From the NCBI RefSeq assembly GCF_022559585.1, contig NZ_CP087114.1, positions 1,992,501 to 2,056,500 on the forward strand: a DNA stretch of 64,000 nucleotides, given 5' to 3'. Below, one piece after another: positions 28,497 to 37,999 of this stretch; position 1 is the first letter of the stretch, and the number at the start of each line of letters is the position of its first letter. Source of the stretch: Bartonella machadoae. Its GTDB lineage: Bacteria; Pseudomonadota; Alphaproteobacteria; Rhizobiales; Rhizobiaceae. The notes under the pieces are model-generated. The model did not search any database, was not told the DNA's origin, and saw only the letters and a program-made list of their open reading frames with translations. A program made the translations under genes and the position numbers.

Positions 28497-29947
28497 GCAG
28501 CCTTCAATTCCACATCGAATCCCGTGACATGCGTCCAATTTACGCCTTCAGGAATGCGCAATTTAAAGCGATAAAAACGCGCCCTTGCACGAGAATGAAT
28601 TTGCCCTGTATTATAAGAAGGCTTTTTTTCCGGCAACCAAACAGTTTCCTCTTCAAGAGATTGGCGCAAACGCATTCCCACCGACAAAGTGAACTCTCCA
28701 CTATTGACTTGAGGCATAATGTTTTTCACCCGCGTGATCATACCATTTGTTTGCCCCATCTCCTGTGATGTCACCACACAAGCCATAGGCTTACCAGAAA
28801 AGGAACCGAGCCTCCCCTGATGATCAAAGGCACCAAGAATAGGTGCTTCATTTCTCCAAGCTTTACTGTCGAGAGAAAAGGAGAGATCATCAATATTTTT
28901 TGAAATGCGATCAAGAGCCTCGAGCGTTGTCCCAGCCAAGAAAATGGGCAAAACCATTTTGAGGTCTACAGTTGCTTTGGTCCATTTTTGCAACCCCCAA
29001 TCATAAATGAGTAAAATATGTTTTTGCACAGTATCATCGGTATTGATCATCCAATAAACGCGATTATAAACCCCATCGATAGCGGCAGAGAGCGTGTAGA
29101 GATTATTACTATTCGATTTTGCTGTCATCGTTCTATCCACTTTTTCAAAGCCGATAGGTATAATCTGTCCCTCATTGGTCATCTGATAAAATCCGCCCTC
29201 ATCAGCAAAGAAAGCAAGATCGCCTCGACAAACGATAGATTCGGCATTTTTTGCGCCCCGTTTATCGTGTATTTTTTGGAAACTGAAGATAATCTTAGAG
29301 CCCGGGATAAAAGATCCGGCATAAATAGCGGAGCGCATAAAGATGATTGGATTTGTTGTTTCGGTAGCCCCTTGCACGAAACCGCCATCAGGAAAATCTT
29401 GATAATCGCAGCTTTTTTTTCCAACGGTCCAAAATTCAGCATCATTCAACCCCGACCAATGAACGCGTCTTGGATGCTCTGTTAATTTCATCAGACAGAC
29501 GAAATCCCCCCACACCCGCACGATACCTGCTTGCGGAGGATTCCCGCCCAAATTTCTAAATTTTTTGTCACGATTAAGATCAATCACTTGTGGTTTATCA
29601 TTGGCATTCACAGCAATGACATAATCACCAAACAAAGCGAACGACCATGGGGCATCAATATTGGCAAAATAGGGCCTTTCCTTTCGGCTAATATCTTTCC
29701 ACCGCATTGTTGTATTATCGAGCAGGTAGATTTTTTGTGGTGTCCCAACAATAATAGACACCCCATTTTTTGTTTTAACAGCAAGAGCGCCTAAAATACG
29801 CTCAGGACAAGGTTCTGAGAGAGGTGTAAAGCTTGGCATAGGGATATAGGACCCATCGGCCGGCAATACATTAATCAGTTCATCAGTAAAGATGCCATTG
29901 ATGTCAGCGACATCAGGTCGATAATCCGCGATTGGGAAAAAAGCCAT
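28484..29947 (-). CDS. P22 gp10-like head-completion / packaged-DNA stabilisation protein
   Basis: 487 aa from ATG 29947. The chain has repeated beta-rich segments typical of the gp10-type tail accessory hub of short-tailed phages (FFPIADYRPDVADINGIFTD, RVHWSGLNDAEFW, ECADEGGFYQM-like block, RARARFYRFKLRIP). The start is chosen at MAFFPIADY, with GGGGGGCG just upstream; ATG 29959 is an alternative. The frame stays open further upstream only because it enters a copy of the adaptor gene's 3' end. Function follows from order (adaptor, then gp10-like) and general similarity; not proven. Confidence 0.7.
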   Translation of the reverse strand: MAFFPIADYRPDVADINGIFTDELINVLPADGSYIPMPSFTPLSEPCPERILGALAVKTKNGVSIIVGTPQKIYLLDNTTMRWKDISRKERPYFANIDAPWSFALFGDYVIAVNANDKPQVIDLNRDKKFRNLGGNPPQAGIVRVWGDFVCLMKLTEHPRRVHWSGLNDAEFWTVGKKSCDYQDFPDGGFVQGATETTNPIIFMRSAIYAGSFIPGSKIIFSFQKIHDKRGAKNAESIVCRGDLAFFADEGGFYQMTNEGQIIPIGFEKVDRTMTAKSNSNNLYTLSAAIDGVYNRVYWMINTDDTVQKHILLIYDWGLQKWTKATVDLKMVLPIFLAGTTLEALDRISKNIDDLSFSLDSKAWRNEAPILGAFDHQGRLGSFSGKPMACVVTSQEMGQTNGMITRVKNIMPQVNSGEFTLSVGMRLRQSLEEETVWLPEKKPSYNTGQIHSRARARFYRFKLRIPEGVNWTHVTGFDVELKAAGMR

Positions 29948-29959
29948 TGCGCCCCCCAT

Positions 29960-30420
29960 GAATAGAATATTTCCAGCCCCTTTGCGGTGCGATATTTCAA
30001 ATCGCCAAGGCTGTTTTATTGTCACCAAAAGAGCCACTCCACGAGGCTCTCATAAAAGCATAACTCTTAAGAAAGCAGCATCGAGCTTTCCGCAAAGGAA
30101 ATGCCCTCAACAGCCCACCATCGACACCCACAACCCTTCACCATCCACCACCTGCTCAACATGAGGCAATGAAAAACCTTTTAGAATTGTGTTGGGAGAA
30201 TATTTCCAGCCCCTTTGCGGTGTGATGTTTCAAATCGCCAAGGCTGTTTTATTGTCACCAAAAGAGCCAGTCCACAAGGCTCTCATAAAAGCATAAATCT
30301 TAAGAGAACAGCATAGAACTTTCCGCAAAGGAAATGCCCTCAATAACTCACCATCAACATCCACAACCCTTCATCATCCACCACCTACTCAACATGAGGC
30401 AATGAAAAACCTTTTAGAAT
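29960..30420. repeat. Two tandem copies of the adaptor gene 3' end
   Basis: Two units of about 230 bp (roughly 29960-30190 and 30195-30420) share GAATATTTCCAGCCCCTTTG, TTTTATTGTCACCAAAAGAG and AATGAAAAACCTTTTAGAAT with only scattered differences. The first part of each also matches the last about 60 bp of the adaptor coding region (30420-30475). The downstream gp10-like gene begins inside the first unit. Confidence 0.88.
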
Positions 30421-31118
30421 TGTGTTGAGAGAATATTTCCAGCCCCTTTGCGACGTGATGTTTCAAATCGCAAAGTTTGCAACTGTTCTTGATAGTCTCT
30501 AAAAGAGACAGCCGCATATTCAGGATCTTTAAGGATATTTTTGTAGAGCTCATATTTTGCACGCGCTTTAATAAGATCAAAGGCATGGATAAACCAAGGA
30601 TTTTCTTCACACACCCCTTCATTGCCAAAACGGAAAGGTGCATAAACAAGCCGTATGGTTTCAATCTGTTTTGGTGTTGGAAAGAGTCCTATTGTTTGAT
30701 CACAGTAGGTATAAAAAAGAGGATTTCCCAGTGGAGGTTGTTCTCCATACTGTTGTTGCAATGCCTCAACGGATTTAAAAAGCAACGGCGTTTGTGTTGC
30801 AGCCTCTCTTCCCAAAAAGACAGCCTCTAAATCTCCTGTTGTTTCAATAAAAACGCCCTGTTCTTTCCCATACCACGTTTTACCACTTTGTGTTTTAAAG
30901 GTTGCTTCTTTTGTTACATTGAGTGTTTCATTAAAAAAGAGCGGTTCACGTTCACACAAGCGCAAAGCGGTCACAATAGAGTCTTGAATTTGCGTAGAAT
31001 ATTCGGCTGTTGTATCATCAATTTCATCTTGAATAAGAGCCACCATGTGAGAAAATGTTTTAGAACGGCTCAAATATGTGTGATTAAGATCATTGGCATC
31101 AGTGGATGGAATGGTCAT
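30414..31118 (-). CDS. Phage head-tail adaptor protein
   Basis: 234 aa from ATG 31118 (MTIPSTDANDLNH), with AAAGGA about 12 bases upstream. The predominantly helical N-terminal half (SHMVALIQDEIDDTTAEYST, then VTALRLCEREPLFFNE) and C-terminal helix (WFIHAFDLIKARAKYELYK) fit adaptor proteins that attach below the portal in podoviruses (P22 gp4-like role). It sits between capsid and gp10-like genes, where an adaptor is expected. The assignment is by context and general pattern. Its 3' end is duplicated twice downstream. Confidence 0.7.
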   Translation of the reverse strand: MTIPSTDANDLNHTYLSRSKTFSHMVALIQDEIDDTTAEYSTQIQDSIVTALRLCEREPLFFNETLNVTKEATFKTQSGKTWYGKEQGVFIETTGDLEAVFLGREAATQTPLLFKSVEALQQQYGEQPPLGNPLFYTYCDQTIGLFPTPKQIETIRLVYAPFRFGNEGVCEENPWFIHAFDLIKARAKYELYKNILKDPEYAAVSFRDYQEQLQTLRFETSRRKGAGNILSTQF

Positions 31119-31238
31119 AGGCAATCATAATCCTTTATCTATGCAGCATTTTTAATATTATGCTTTTACTTTCCCCCCAACGAAAAGGGTGTTGGGGGAA
31201 AATTTTTACATACACGCAGTAACTTTAGGGCAACGTCT

Positions 31239-32357
31239 TTAAGCAGGTGCTCCATAGGTTGGGATAACGATAGTACCGAAATCTTGCGTTCCTTGGTTAC
31301 TTCCTGGCAAATTGTAGCAGGTTTTTTTCATTCCTATAATGGTTTTAGCGGCCACCCCGAACTCACGTTCATAGTCAAACAGCTCTTCGACCAATTTATA
31401 GCGTGTCGCCCCGCGGTCTTTCCCGAAAGCGATGACAGCACTTTGCGCTCCCAAAAGAACAGCGCGGCGCACATTTGGCACAGCCTTGTTTGTCGTACCA
31501 GATTCCACACCTTCGGTAACATGTTCAGCTTCACGCAAGACGACACCGTTATACATGCCAAGCGATCCATCATAGAGTGGATTTTTAAGACGGCTTCCAC
31601 TATAGATAGCTTTGGTAATATCCAGCCATTGTCCGGCATCTGTATTGGTCCGCAATTGGGTTACTTGCGTTGGATGCAGATAAAGCACATAGACATTTTC
31701 GCCCTCAATACGCACGGGTCTAATTTTGGGATTTGCCAATTTCGCACGTTCAACGGCTTTATCAATCAACTTGAGATCAAAGACATCATTTTCTTTCAAA
31801 TCTTCATCTTTTGTTTTTCCATTGGGGCGCACAATGCGTTTATCGGTTGGTGCGGTTGGCGTATTAAACCCATAATGCACAGGTTTGAGTGTAATAGAGC
31901 GTCCTTCAAAGTTAAGCGTTTTTGCGGTATATCCGCACACTTGAATAAAGAACATCATACTCAAGCGATCAGCATACCAATCAACCAAGCCATTTTTGGC
32001 TTCGGTACGCAAATCATGAAGGATACGTTGCTGATCAATAGTGCCTTCATTTTTGACGCGAACAGCATGAACGAGTTCATTGATTGCCAAACGGTCATTG
32101 AGAAATTGGAGGGCTTCTTCATTGCCTTCGAGAGCCTGTCCTTCACTCACCCCCTCACCAAGCAGCTGTACGCGCAAGCCGAAGCTAATAGCATCTCCAC
32201 TTGCTTTGGTTGTTTCATCTTTCAATTGGACGATACTGTTGGAATCATTGCCAATCAATGGTGCAATAGGAATTGCCTTTGAAACTTCCTGGTTCAATAG
32301 TTTAGACCATGAGCGCACTGCCATTGGGTCATTAATTCCGATATAAGTTACGGTCAT
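31239..32357 (-). CDS. N4-gp56 family major capsid protein
   Basis: 372 aa. The N-terminal IGINDPMAVRSWSKLL and the central NELVHAVRVKNEGTIDQQRI, with GLVDWYADRLSMMFFI, are features of the N4-gp56-type major capsid family of short-tailed phages. It builds the icosahedral shell. Start ATG 32357 has AGAGGAT upstream; an upstream in-frame ATG at 32399 lacks one. It follows the scaffold gene, as usual. In the BaGTA cluster the capsid gene is also placed after portal and scaffold. Confidence 0.88.
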   Translation of the reverse strand: MTVTYIGINDPMAVRSWSKLLNQEVSKAIPIAPLIGNDSNSIVQLKDETTKASGDAISFGLRVQLLGEGVSEGQALEGNEEALQFLNDRLAINELVHAVRVKNEGTIDQQRILHDLRTEAKNGLVDWYADRLSMMFFIQVCGYTAKTLNFEGRSITLKPVHYGFNTPTAPTDKRIVRPNGKTKDEDLKENDVFDLKLIDKAVERAKLANPKIRPVRIEGENVYVLYLHPTQVTQLRTNTDAGQWLDITKAIYSGSRLKNPLYDGSLGMYNGVVLREAEHVTEGVESGTTNKAVPNVRRAVLLGAQSAVIAFGKDRGATRYKLVEELFDYEREFGVAAKTIIGMKKTCYNLPGSNQGTQDFGTIVIPTYGAPA

Positions 32358-32399
32358 TTTATCCTCTAAAAGTTTGTTGATATAAAAAAAGCCGGGCAT

Positions 32400-32899
32400 T
32401 TACCGGCTATTGGAATTCCACTTTTCTCATTTTCAGAGGGTGGATTTTTTGTTGCATATTTTGTGTACTATGTGTTGAAAGTCTACATCTCCCCCTTTGC
32501 GGGCTCTTCTCACCGCGCTGTTGCGTTCAAAGAAGATCTCCGCCTTATTCTCTTTGTGTTTTTTCACCGCTATCGGCATCAAGAGTTCCCATTTTTATCT
32601 AGGTTCTCTTCACAACGACCACTTTAGAGCTCTCCATCCCCCGAACAAAAAAAGCAAAAAGGTTTTAAAAGGAACACTTCTCTTTTCTCGTATATAAGGA
32701 TAGCCCATTCATTTTATGATTTATTTTACATGATGCTCTTTTTAAATAACGCGCCCTTGTTTCATAACGAACGCGTGTCTCTTTGAGGGATTTTCTCCAT
32801 GCGTTTGTGCATTCAAAATCCCTCATTGCCGTTAGCCTTTTTTACAAAAATCCGCTTCAAGAGCCCTTATTTTATCTGAAGCTCCCTTTCCGTTCTGTT
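32400..32899. other. Gap between scaffold and capsid genes
   Basis: About 500 bases, longer than normal inside a head operon. It contains T-rich and CTTTTT-rich sequence and no frame with coding character. An inverted repeat just after the scaffold gene is not convincing as a terminator. It may be decayed sequence like the other gaps in this cluster. Confidence 0.35.
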
Positions 32900-33739
32900 T
32901 TAAAGCTCTCCTCCACCCATTAAGCGGTTAAAAGCAGCTTTATTTTTGGGTTCACTCACCCAATGACTAAATTCTACCTCCGACATCTTATCGATCATAT
33001 CCAAAGAAATAGGACCACTTGGCGTCAAACCGTTATAAGCAGCAAGTGTGCGTGCGGAATTTTGTCTTTCCTGCAAATTTTCACCAAGATTATTTGCAGC
33101 GCTTGTATAGCCAATTTTTTGTGCAATAGAGTAGATTACTTCACCAGGATTCTGTTTTTTTCTCGCACAATCTTGCACGATTTGCTTCAATTCATTACCA
33201 ATCAACACATCGACAACATTTGGATCTGCCATTTCAGGATAGAGCGAAGCATAAGCCGCCAGCTGCTTAGCGCGCGTATCATAAATAAAATCGGCGGCTT
33301 CATCAAAATCATGATACTTCTGTTTAACACTCGTAACAGATTGCTGATAGAAATTATGCAACTGCTCTGCTTCAGGAACATTAGCAGAAGATTGTTCAGA
33401 AGAAGGGGATTGTTCAGAGAGCAGCGCCCCTTGTTTATAGAGTGCTTTCCCCAACCATTGTATATAGCCCATAAAATCTTCTTTTGGATCTGGAGGTGTC
33501 TCACCTGCGAGTAGCTTTTGAACATCTTTTGCCAGAGTTTCTTCTTGTATCTCTTCTTGTGTCTTTTCTTGCAATGACCGCTGTTGTTGATATCCATTTG
33601 AATACGCTTGAAAATTTTCTTCCAGAGTTTTTGCCTTTTCCCCCGCTCCAAGTTGGCTTTCTTCTTGCTGTCCAACTCCTGAAAGCCCTCCCTGTTGCAA
33701 TTGCTTTTGTTCTGCTGGTGTTAAATGTTCTTGATTCAT
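32900..33739 (-). CDS. Phage scaffold-type protein
   Basis: 279 aa, highly charged and Gln/Glu-rich, with a predicted helical N-terminus (LTPAEQKQLQQGGLSG, then LEENFQAYSNGYQQQRSLQE) and a C-terminal helical segment (SEVEFSHWVSEPKNKAAFNR). Such composition and position between portal and major capsid are those of internal scaffolding proteins, which guide shell assembly and then leave. Start ATG 33739 (MNQEHLTP) has AAAAGG at a good distance. No sequence motif alone proves the role. Confidence 0.72.
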   Translation of the reverse strand: MNQEHLTPAEQKQLQQGGLSGVGQQEESQLGAGEKAKTLEENFQAYSNGYQQQRSLQEKTQEEIQEETLAKDVQKLLAGETPPDPKEDFMGYIQWLGKALYKQGALLSEQSPSSEQSSANVPEAEQLHNFYQQSVTSVKQKYHDFDEAADFIYDTRAKQLAAYASLYPEMADPNVVDVLIGNELKQIVQDCARKKQNPGEVIYSIAQKIGYTSAANNLGENLQERQNSARTLAAYNGLTPSGPISLDMIDKMSEVEFSHWVSEPKNKAAFNRLMGGGEL

Positions 33740-33769
33740 ATTTTTAGCCTTTTCTTTTTCAAACAATAA

Positions 33770-34045
33770 AATGATCTTTTTTCGAAGAGCGCCATTCCTT
33801 TTTACACCTGTGTTCTTTGCAAAAGAGCCTACACCAACGGCTCAGTTCCTTCATGCCCCCAAGCATTTCCCCAGCATGATCCCTCGCTTACACGAAGAGC
33901 GCCATTACCTTCACACATGTACTCTTTGCAAAAAGCCTACACCAACGGCTCTATTCCCTGATACCCCCAAGCATTTCTCCAGCATGCCCCCCTCTCGCAC
34001 GGAACACTTTGCTCCTCTAGGCTTTGCATGTGCACTTTAGAGGCT
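33770..34045. repeat. Two tandem decayed copies of the portal gene 3' end
   Basis: Units at about 33770-33890 and 33895-34045 each keep CTTTGCAAAAGAGCCT (or a near variant), CACCAACGGCTC and CCCCAGCATG. They resemble the end of the portal gene (34066-34200), which has TTTGCAAAAGAGCCTGTACC and CCCGCTCCAGCATC. They lie just downstream of the portal stop codon on the minus strand. Confidence 0.75.
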
Positions 34046-34065
34046 CTCTTTTCGAAGACAGTCCT

Positions 34066-35913
34066 TTACTCTTGCCCATTGGCTCTTTGCAAAAGAGCCT
34101 GTACCATGTTTTCGACATCAACATTTGCAGGCATTCCCGCTCCAGCATCAGCATCCCCCAGTGAAGCAGCATTCTGCTCCTCTAAACTTTGCCTTTGCGT
34201 CTTGATGGCAATTTTGTGGATCAGTGATGCAGGCAAAGGTGAATAGCGTAACAGATCGAGCATAATCTCTGGTGTTGCGAAATTTTGCATCAAAGGAAGC
34301 AATTGCATAATAATTGCGAATGTCCGCTCTTTTTCATTAAGGCTTGTCGGTGCATCATCAACGACAATATCATATTCCAAACTTGTGATCATTTCTCGTG
34401 TTAGCGGCACATATTGGGCGTTTTCGTCACCAGCAATACGCACCAAACGCCCATCAGAAAGGTAATTTTGAATAAGATAGAGAATAATTTTACCCTGTCG
34501 TTGGCGATAACGCCGTAAACCATCAAAGAAAGCAGCCAACAAATTGAGTGAAGACTGCCTGCGTTGTTGTTCAAGAATTCCAGGTTGGTTAACCGCCCTT
34601 GTTCCAATAAATTCAGAAGACAATCCAGTCACTTGTTCGAGTGCACTCTTTGCTTCATTAAACAGCTGGAAGAAGCCTTGCGGAAATTGCGCCACCGGTT
34701 TAGGCTGGATTCTTCCCCCCGCGACCGCCCCACTTTTCAACCAAGTAATGCTATCGGCACGCGCCCAGCTTTCCACGGCTTGACGATCATCATCAAAAGC
34801 ATCGCGTTCAGCCATAATTCCACCTTTTGATTGGCTATTAAGCAAATGCATCACTTGACTAAAATATTTATTTGCCCAGCGTTGTGGATCTTTTGTAGGT
34901 TTCACAATCCCATAAAATTGCCGGCTTAACTTATCGAACGTTCCGGTAATACATTCCCAGCCCAATTGGTGAGGTGGTACCAAAGGCTTATCGGGTGCTT
35001 CGAGCAATTTTTTTCCCAAAAAGGCACGTTTGACAACTTTTCTCATCAATCGTGTTGCTTGAATGCCAGGAAAATCTTTGCTTAGTTTTTGAAACTCTTG
35101 TTCCGTATAATCGGTAAATTTTCCACTCAATGGATCGAGAACTTTATAAACAACTTCGCGTTCAAACCAACGACATTCAGCCAATGTGACCATTTTAGGA
35201 CGTTGATAACTGCTCTCCGCCTCGCCCTCTCCACAATAGCTTTGCGTATTGCCATTGTTTGTTTGGTGGAAAAATGTATGATTTTTCACCCAATCGGCAT
35301 TCAGATCACTCCAATGGACATGCGGGAACATTTCCCTCGCAACATCCAAAGGTTTTTCATCAATATACCACAAGTGTTGTGCATCAATGAGATTTGGTTT
35401 CACCGCACTTGCATCCCAGACCATTTTCATGGGATCTAATCGTGCAATGACGGGTTTTCCTTGCGGATCTTCTTCATAATCAAGGCGCGTATCCGTCCAA
35501 CCCATTCCGCAAATGATAGCATCTTGAAAAGCATCGGAATCCTCATACTCTCCCCCAGCCTCATCACGAAACCATTCGGCAGCCCCGGTGAGGATCTGGT
35601 TGGCAAAAGCCGCACCTTCTTGCCGTGGAATAAATTGCACTTGTCTTTTGTTATTGCGCTCTGTACCAATCACCGCATTGATCAAAGGGGCAATCCGGTT
35701 AAAGGTCATGACGGGTCTGTTTTGTTCGCGCAACACGGCAAGATCTTGTTCATTCCATTGGCGCCCATTATAAAAATCATAGTCTTCTTGGGCATTTTTT
35801 CGCCACTGTTCGACATGGGCAATATCATCATGATACCAGCCCACGAGTTTTTTAAAGAGCGCCTGATTTTCAACGGTCTCCAAGGGATCAAAAGAATTGG
35901 TAGAAATATTCAT
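34066..35913 (-). CDS. Phage portal protein (P22/podovirus type)
   Basis: 615 aa. Motifs include DYDFYNGRQWNEQDLAVLRE near residue 45, RPVMTFNRIAPLINAVIGTE, QIPRQEG-like and VTGLSSEFIGTRAVNQPGI, in the order of P22-type portal proteins. The portal forms the dodecameric ring through which DNA is packaged. Its ATG directly follows the TerL stop (TTTTAAATG), so it is strongly coupled. The C-terminus (LLQRANGQE) lies where partial copies begin downstream. Confidence 0.88.
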   Translation of the reverse strand: MNISTNSFDPLETVENQALFKKLVGWYHDDIAHVEQWRKNAQEDYDFYNGRQWNEQDLAVLREQNRPVMTFNRIAPLINAVIGTERNNKRQVQFIPRQEGAAFANQILTGAAEWFRDEAGGEYEDSDAFQDAIICGMGWTDTRLDYEEDPQGKPVIARLDPMKMVWDASAVKPNLIDAQHLWYIDEKPLDVAREMFPHVHWSDLNADWVKNHTFFHQTNNGNTQSYCGEGEAESSYQRPKMVTLAECRWFEREVVYKVLDPLSGKFTDYTEQEFQKLSKDFPGIQATRLMRKVVKRAFLGKKLLEAPDKPLVPPHQLGWECITGTFDKLSRQFYGIVKPTKDPQRWANKYFSQVMHLLNSQSKGGIMAERDAFDDDRQAVESWARADSITWLKSGAVAGGRIQPKPVAQFPQGFFQLFNEAKSALEQVTGLSSEFIGTRAVNQPGILEQQRRQSSLNLLAAFFDGLRRYRQRQGKIILYLIQNYLSDGRLVRIAGDENAQYVPLTREMITSLEYDIVVDDAPTSLNEKERTFAIIMQLLPLMQNFATPEIMLDLLRYSPLPASLIHKIAIKTQRQSLEEQNAASLGDADAGAGMPANVDVENMVQALLQRANGQE

Positions 35914-37239
35914 TTAAAAAGCCATCCATGAAGTTTGAGAATGTTGAAACGAGCGATAAACACTTTTTCTAGGTCTGGTCTGTGGTTGTTCATAAGCCAC
36001 ACACATGAGTCCGAAGCTATCGGCCCCATGGCTTGCCCAGTCATGTTCAGCACCCAATCCGATATTGCGTTGTTCATCACGCCTTTCGTGATACCAAGCG
36101 AGGGCTTTTCGCCCCGCATGGGTTGTTTCGCGATTAAACCATATGGCGGGAAACAATCGCCTTACGGCTTCGATGCGCATTTTGACAGCCCCCACCCCTT
36201 GATTAGGAATAACTTTGGTTTGAAACCCCGCCTGTTGGAGGGCGCTTTCAAAACTAACATTATAAACCCGATCTTTGGTAGCGCCATCATGGGGCAAGAC
36301 CATCAAAGCCTTATCATATCCCCTTTGAAACACCCATCCCACATGCTCTGAGAGGGGCTGTCCCTGCGCTTCATAATAATCAAGGACACGAATTTCCCGC
36401 CCAACAAATTGCGCCACCCATAAAGCTGTAGCATCTGCCTTTGCCCCTGTTCCGCCGATATCCCAAAAGATTTTGACCTGCATCAGCGGATCACGTGGAA
36501 CAGTGGTAATCCGCCCCTCCTGTTCGGCTTCCAGCAGTGCTTTTTGGTAATAAGCCCCTTGCACAGCTTGCAGATATTCGCCTTCCCAAATATGATTATA
36601 CTGCTCCGGTCGTTGTGCTAAATCGGCTTTTCGGTCTCGATTTAATTTTTCAGGAAATTGCGGATTATCCCGCCAATTAATTTCAGCCCCTTTAATATTG
36701 GGATCATCAACATTTCGGAAACGTTGTTCGACGGGGGCATTTTCCCGACACGGGTTCCATGTTACCCATAATTCGGCATTCCAATCTTTTCCTTCTTCGC
36801 GCAAAGTTGGAATGAGGGTTTGCCAAGCGGTTTCCGTCACCGGTTCCGCCTCATCCACCCAACAGAGGAACACCCGCCCCATTGATTTAATACTTGCGAT
36901 ATTACGATCAAGACCAGCGAAGACATAAACGATACGTCCATCTTTTGACTTAATATATTTATCGCCAATTTCATAATAATCTTGCAAAAAAGGGTAGGTT
37001 TCTATAGCCCGCTTAATTTCTTCCAATGAGCTTTCATTGAGTGAATTTTGAAATTGCCGCGCACACAGAATAATTCCCCGTTCGCCTGCTTTCCCATGCC
37101 GATATCCAACCACAGCAGACATGAGGGCAAAGGAACGTGTTTTTCCAGACCCTCGTCCTCCCCAAGCCGCCCGCACATCAGCTTTTCCAGCAAAAACAGG
37201 AAGCAACTTTGGAATAAGAGCAATTTGCGCCGTTGTCAT
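35914..37239 (-). CDS. Large terminase subunit (TerL)
   Basis: 441 aa. Walker A AAWGGRGSGKTRSFAL and Walker B VFLCWVDEAEPV drive ATP-dependent DNA translocation. The C-terminal half has nuclease acidic residues (FWDIGGTGAKADATALWVAQ and a terminal Asp-rich region, LGAEHDWASHGADSFGL). This is the DNA-packaging motor. GAGG lies 6 bases before ATG 37239. TerL in a locus without phage replication, lysis or integrase genes of its own supports a gene transfer agent rather than a full prophage. If BaGTA, this would be bgtB (letter tentative). Confidence 0.92.
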   Translation of the reverse strand: MTTAQIALIPKLLPVFAGKADVRAAWGGRGSGKTRSFALMSAVVGYRHGKAGERGIILCARQFQNSLNESSLEEIKRAIETYPFLQDYYEIGDKYIKSKDGRIVYVFAGLDRNIASIKSMGRVFLCWVDEAEPVTETAWQTLIPTLREEGKDWNAELWVTWNPCRENAPVEQRFRNVDDPNIKGAEINWRDNPQFPEKLNRDRKADLAQRPEQYNHIWEGEYLQAVQGAYYQKALLEAEQEGRITTVPRDPLMQVKIFWDIGGTGAKADATALWVAQFVGREIRVLDYYEAQGQPLSEHVGWVFQRGYDKALMVLPHDGATKDRVYNVSFESALQQAGFQTKVIPNQGVGAVKMRIEAVRRLFPAIWFNRETTHAGRKALAWYHERRDEQRNIGLGAEHDWASHGADSFGLMCVAYEQPQTRPRKSVYRSFQHSQTSWMAF

Positions 37240-37249
37240 AAAACCTCAA

Positions 37250-37640
37250 ACACTACAAATTTCAGCTACTAGCAACCTCAGACAGTAAAAATCTCAAGAA
37301 CACACCACCACACGGGCGCCCTCAAGCATCAACACTTCGCCACCACCACAGCGCTCTTTCAAACACCCTCATCTCCACCACGGCAACTCTTACATCCAGT
37401 CAGCCGCCTCATGCATCTTCTTCAAGCGCCGCATCTTTTGCAACAGCACCTTTTGCACTCACCGGCACAATCTCAACACGCAAAACAGCCCATCGCCTCC
37501 AGCCTCTCCAGCAGCGAACATACAGCCATCATTGCCAAAACCACCACGAAGCTTTCAATCAGTACAAACTTCCACACGGCGCCCTCAAACATCACACTTC
37601 GCCACCGCAACTCTCTCCAAAGACCCTAATTCCCCACGGC
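37250..37640. repeat. Decayed copies of the small-terminase 3' end between TerS and TerL
   Basis: The segment around 37408-37510 (CATCTTCTTCAAGCGCCGCA, TTTTGCAACAGCACC, CGCCTCCAGCCTCTCCAG) matches the last about 110 bp of the small-terminase gene at 37667-37780. The rest is CCACC/CTCTC-rich low complexity similar to 39350-40420. No gene. Confidence 0.75.
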
Positions 37641-37666
37641 AGCACGCCCTCATATAGACAACCGCC

Positions 37667-37996
37667 TCATGCATCTTCTTCAAGCACCGCATCTTTTGTA
37701 ACAGCACCTTTTGCAATCACTGGTACAATTTCAACACGTGAAACGGCTTTAACATCGCCTCCAGCCTCTCCAGTAACTTGCAAAGGCAAAACCTTTGCGA
37801 GAAGCGAAAAAAAAGGCACAGGGTTATTGAGGGCATGGTATTGAAGATAAGAGACCAGCCCATCCTCACCATAGTGATATCCAGCTTGTTCAGCAGCAGT
37901 AAGAAGAGCTTCATTAAAGCGCTTTGTTGTTTTATTCAAAGCCCCTTTTTTCCGCCCTCTTCGGCGTAAAGGAAGAGAATGTTCATCTGCCATCAT
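37667..37996 (-). CDS. Small terminase-like protein, first gene of the GTA/phage cluster
   Basis: 109 aa. The basic N-terminus (LPLRRRGRKKGALNKTTKRF) and following helices fit small DNA-binding proteins of DUF5681/TerS type that often precede TerL. AAGGAAC lies just before the tandem ATGs at 37996/37993. It opens the block of 11 minus-strand virion genes. The gap to TerL is filled with copies of its own 3' end, so the operon is unusually loose here. A second, broken copy of the gene lies at 40430-40770. Confidence 0.7.
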   Translation of the reverse strand: MMADEHSLPLRRRGRKKGALNKTTKRFNEALLTAAEQAGYHYGEDGLVSYLQYHALNNPVPFFSLLAKVLPLQVTGEAGGDVKAVSRVEIVPVIAKGAVTKDAVLEEDA

Positions 37997-37999
37997 GAT

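Noticed and set aside
28380..28574. Plus-strand frame with repeated MLYRMHFYLSG peptide
   Set aside because: Direct consequence of the 33-bp repeat, and it runs into the antisense of the gp10-like gene.
31284..32282. Plus-strand frame of 332 codons opposite the capsid gene
   Set aside because: It is an antisense shadow of the N4-gp56 capsid gene, which has a clear family match and ribosome site.
24290..37996. Reading the structural cluster as a complete active prophage
   Set aside because: No own integrase, repressor, replication or lysis genes are inside the block, and it is loaded with repeats. A gene transfer agent fits better.
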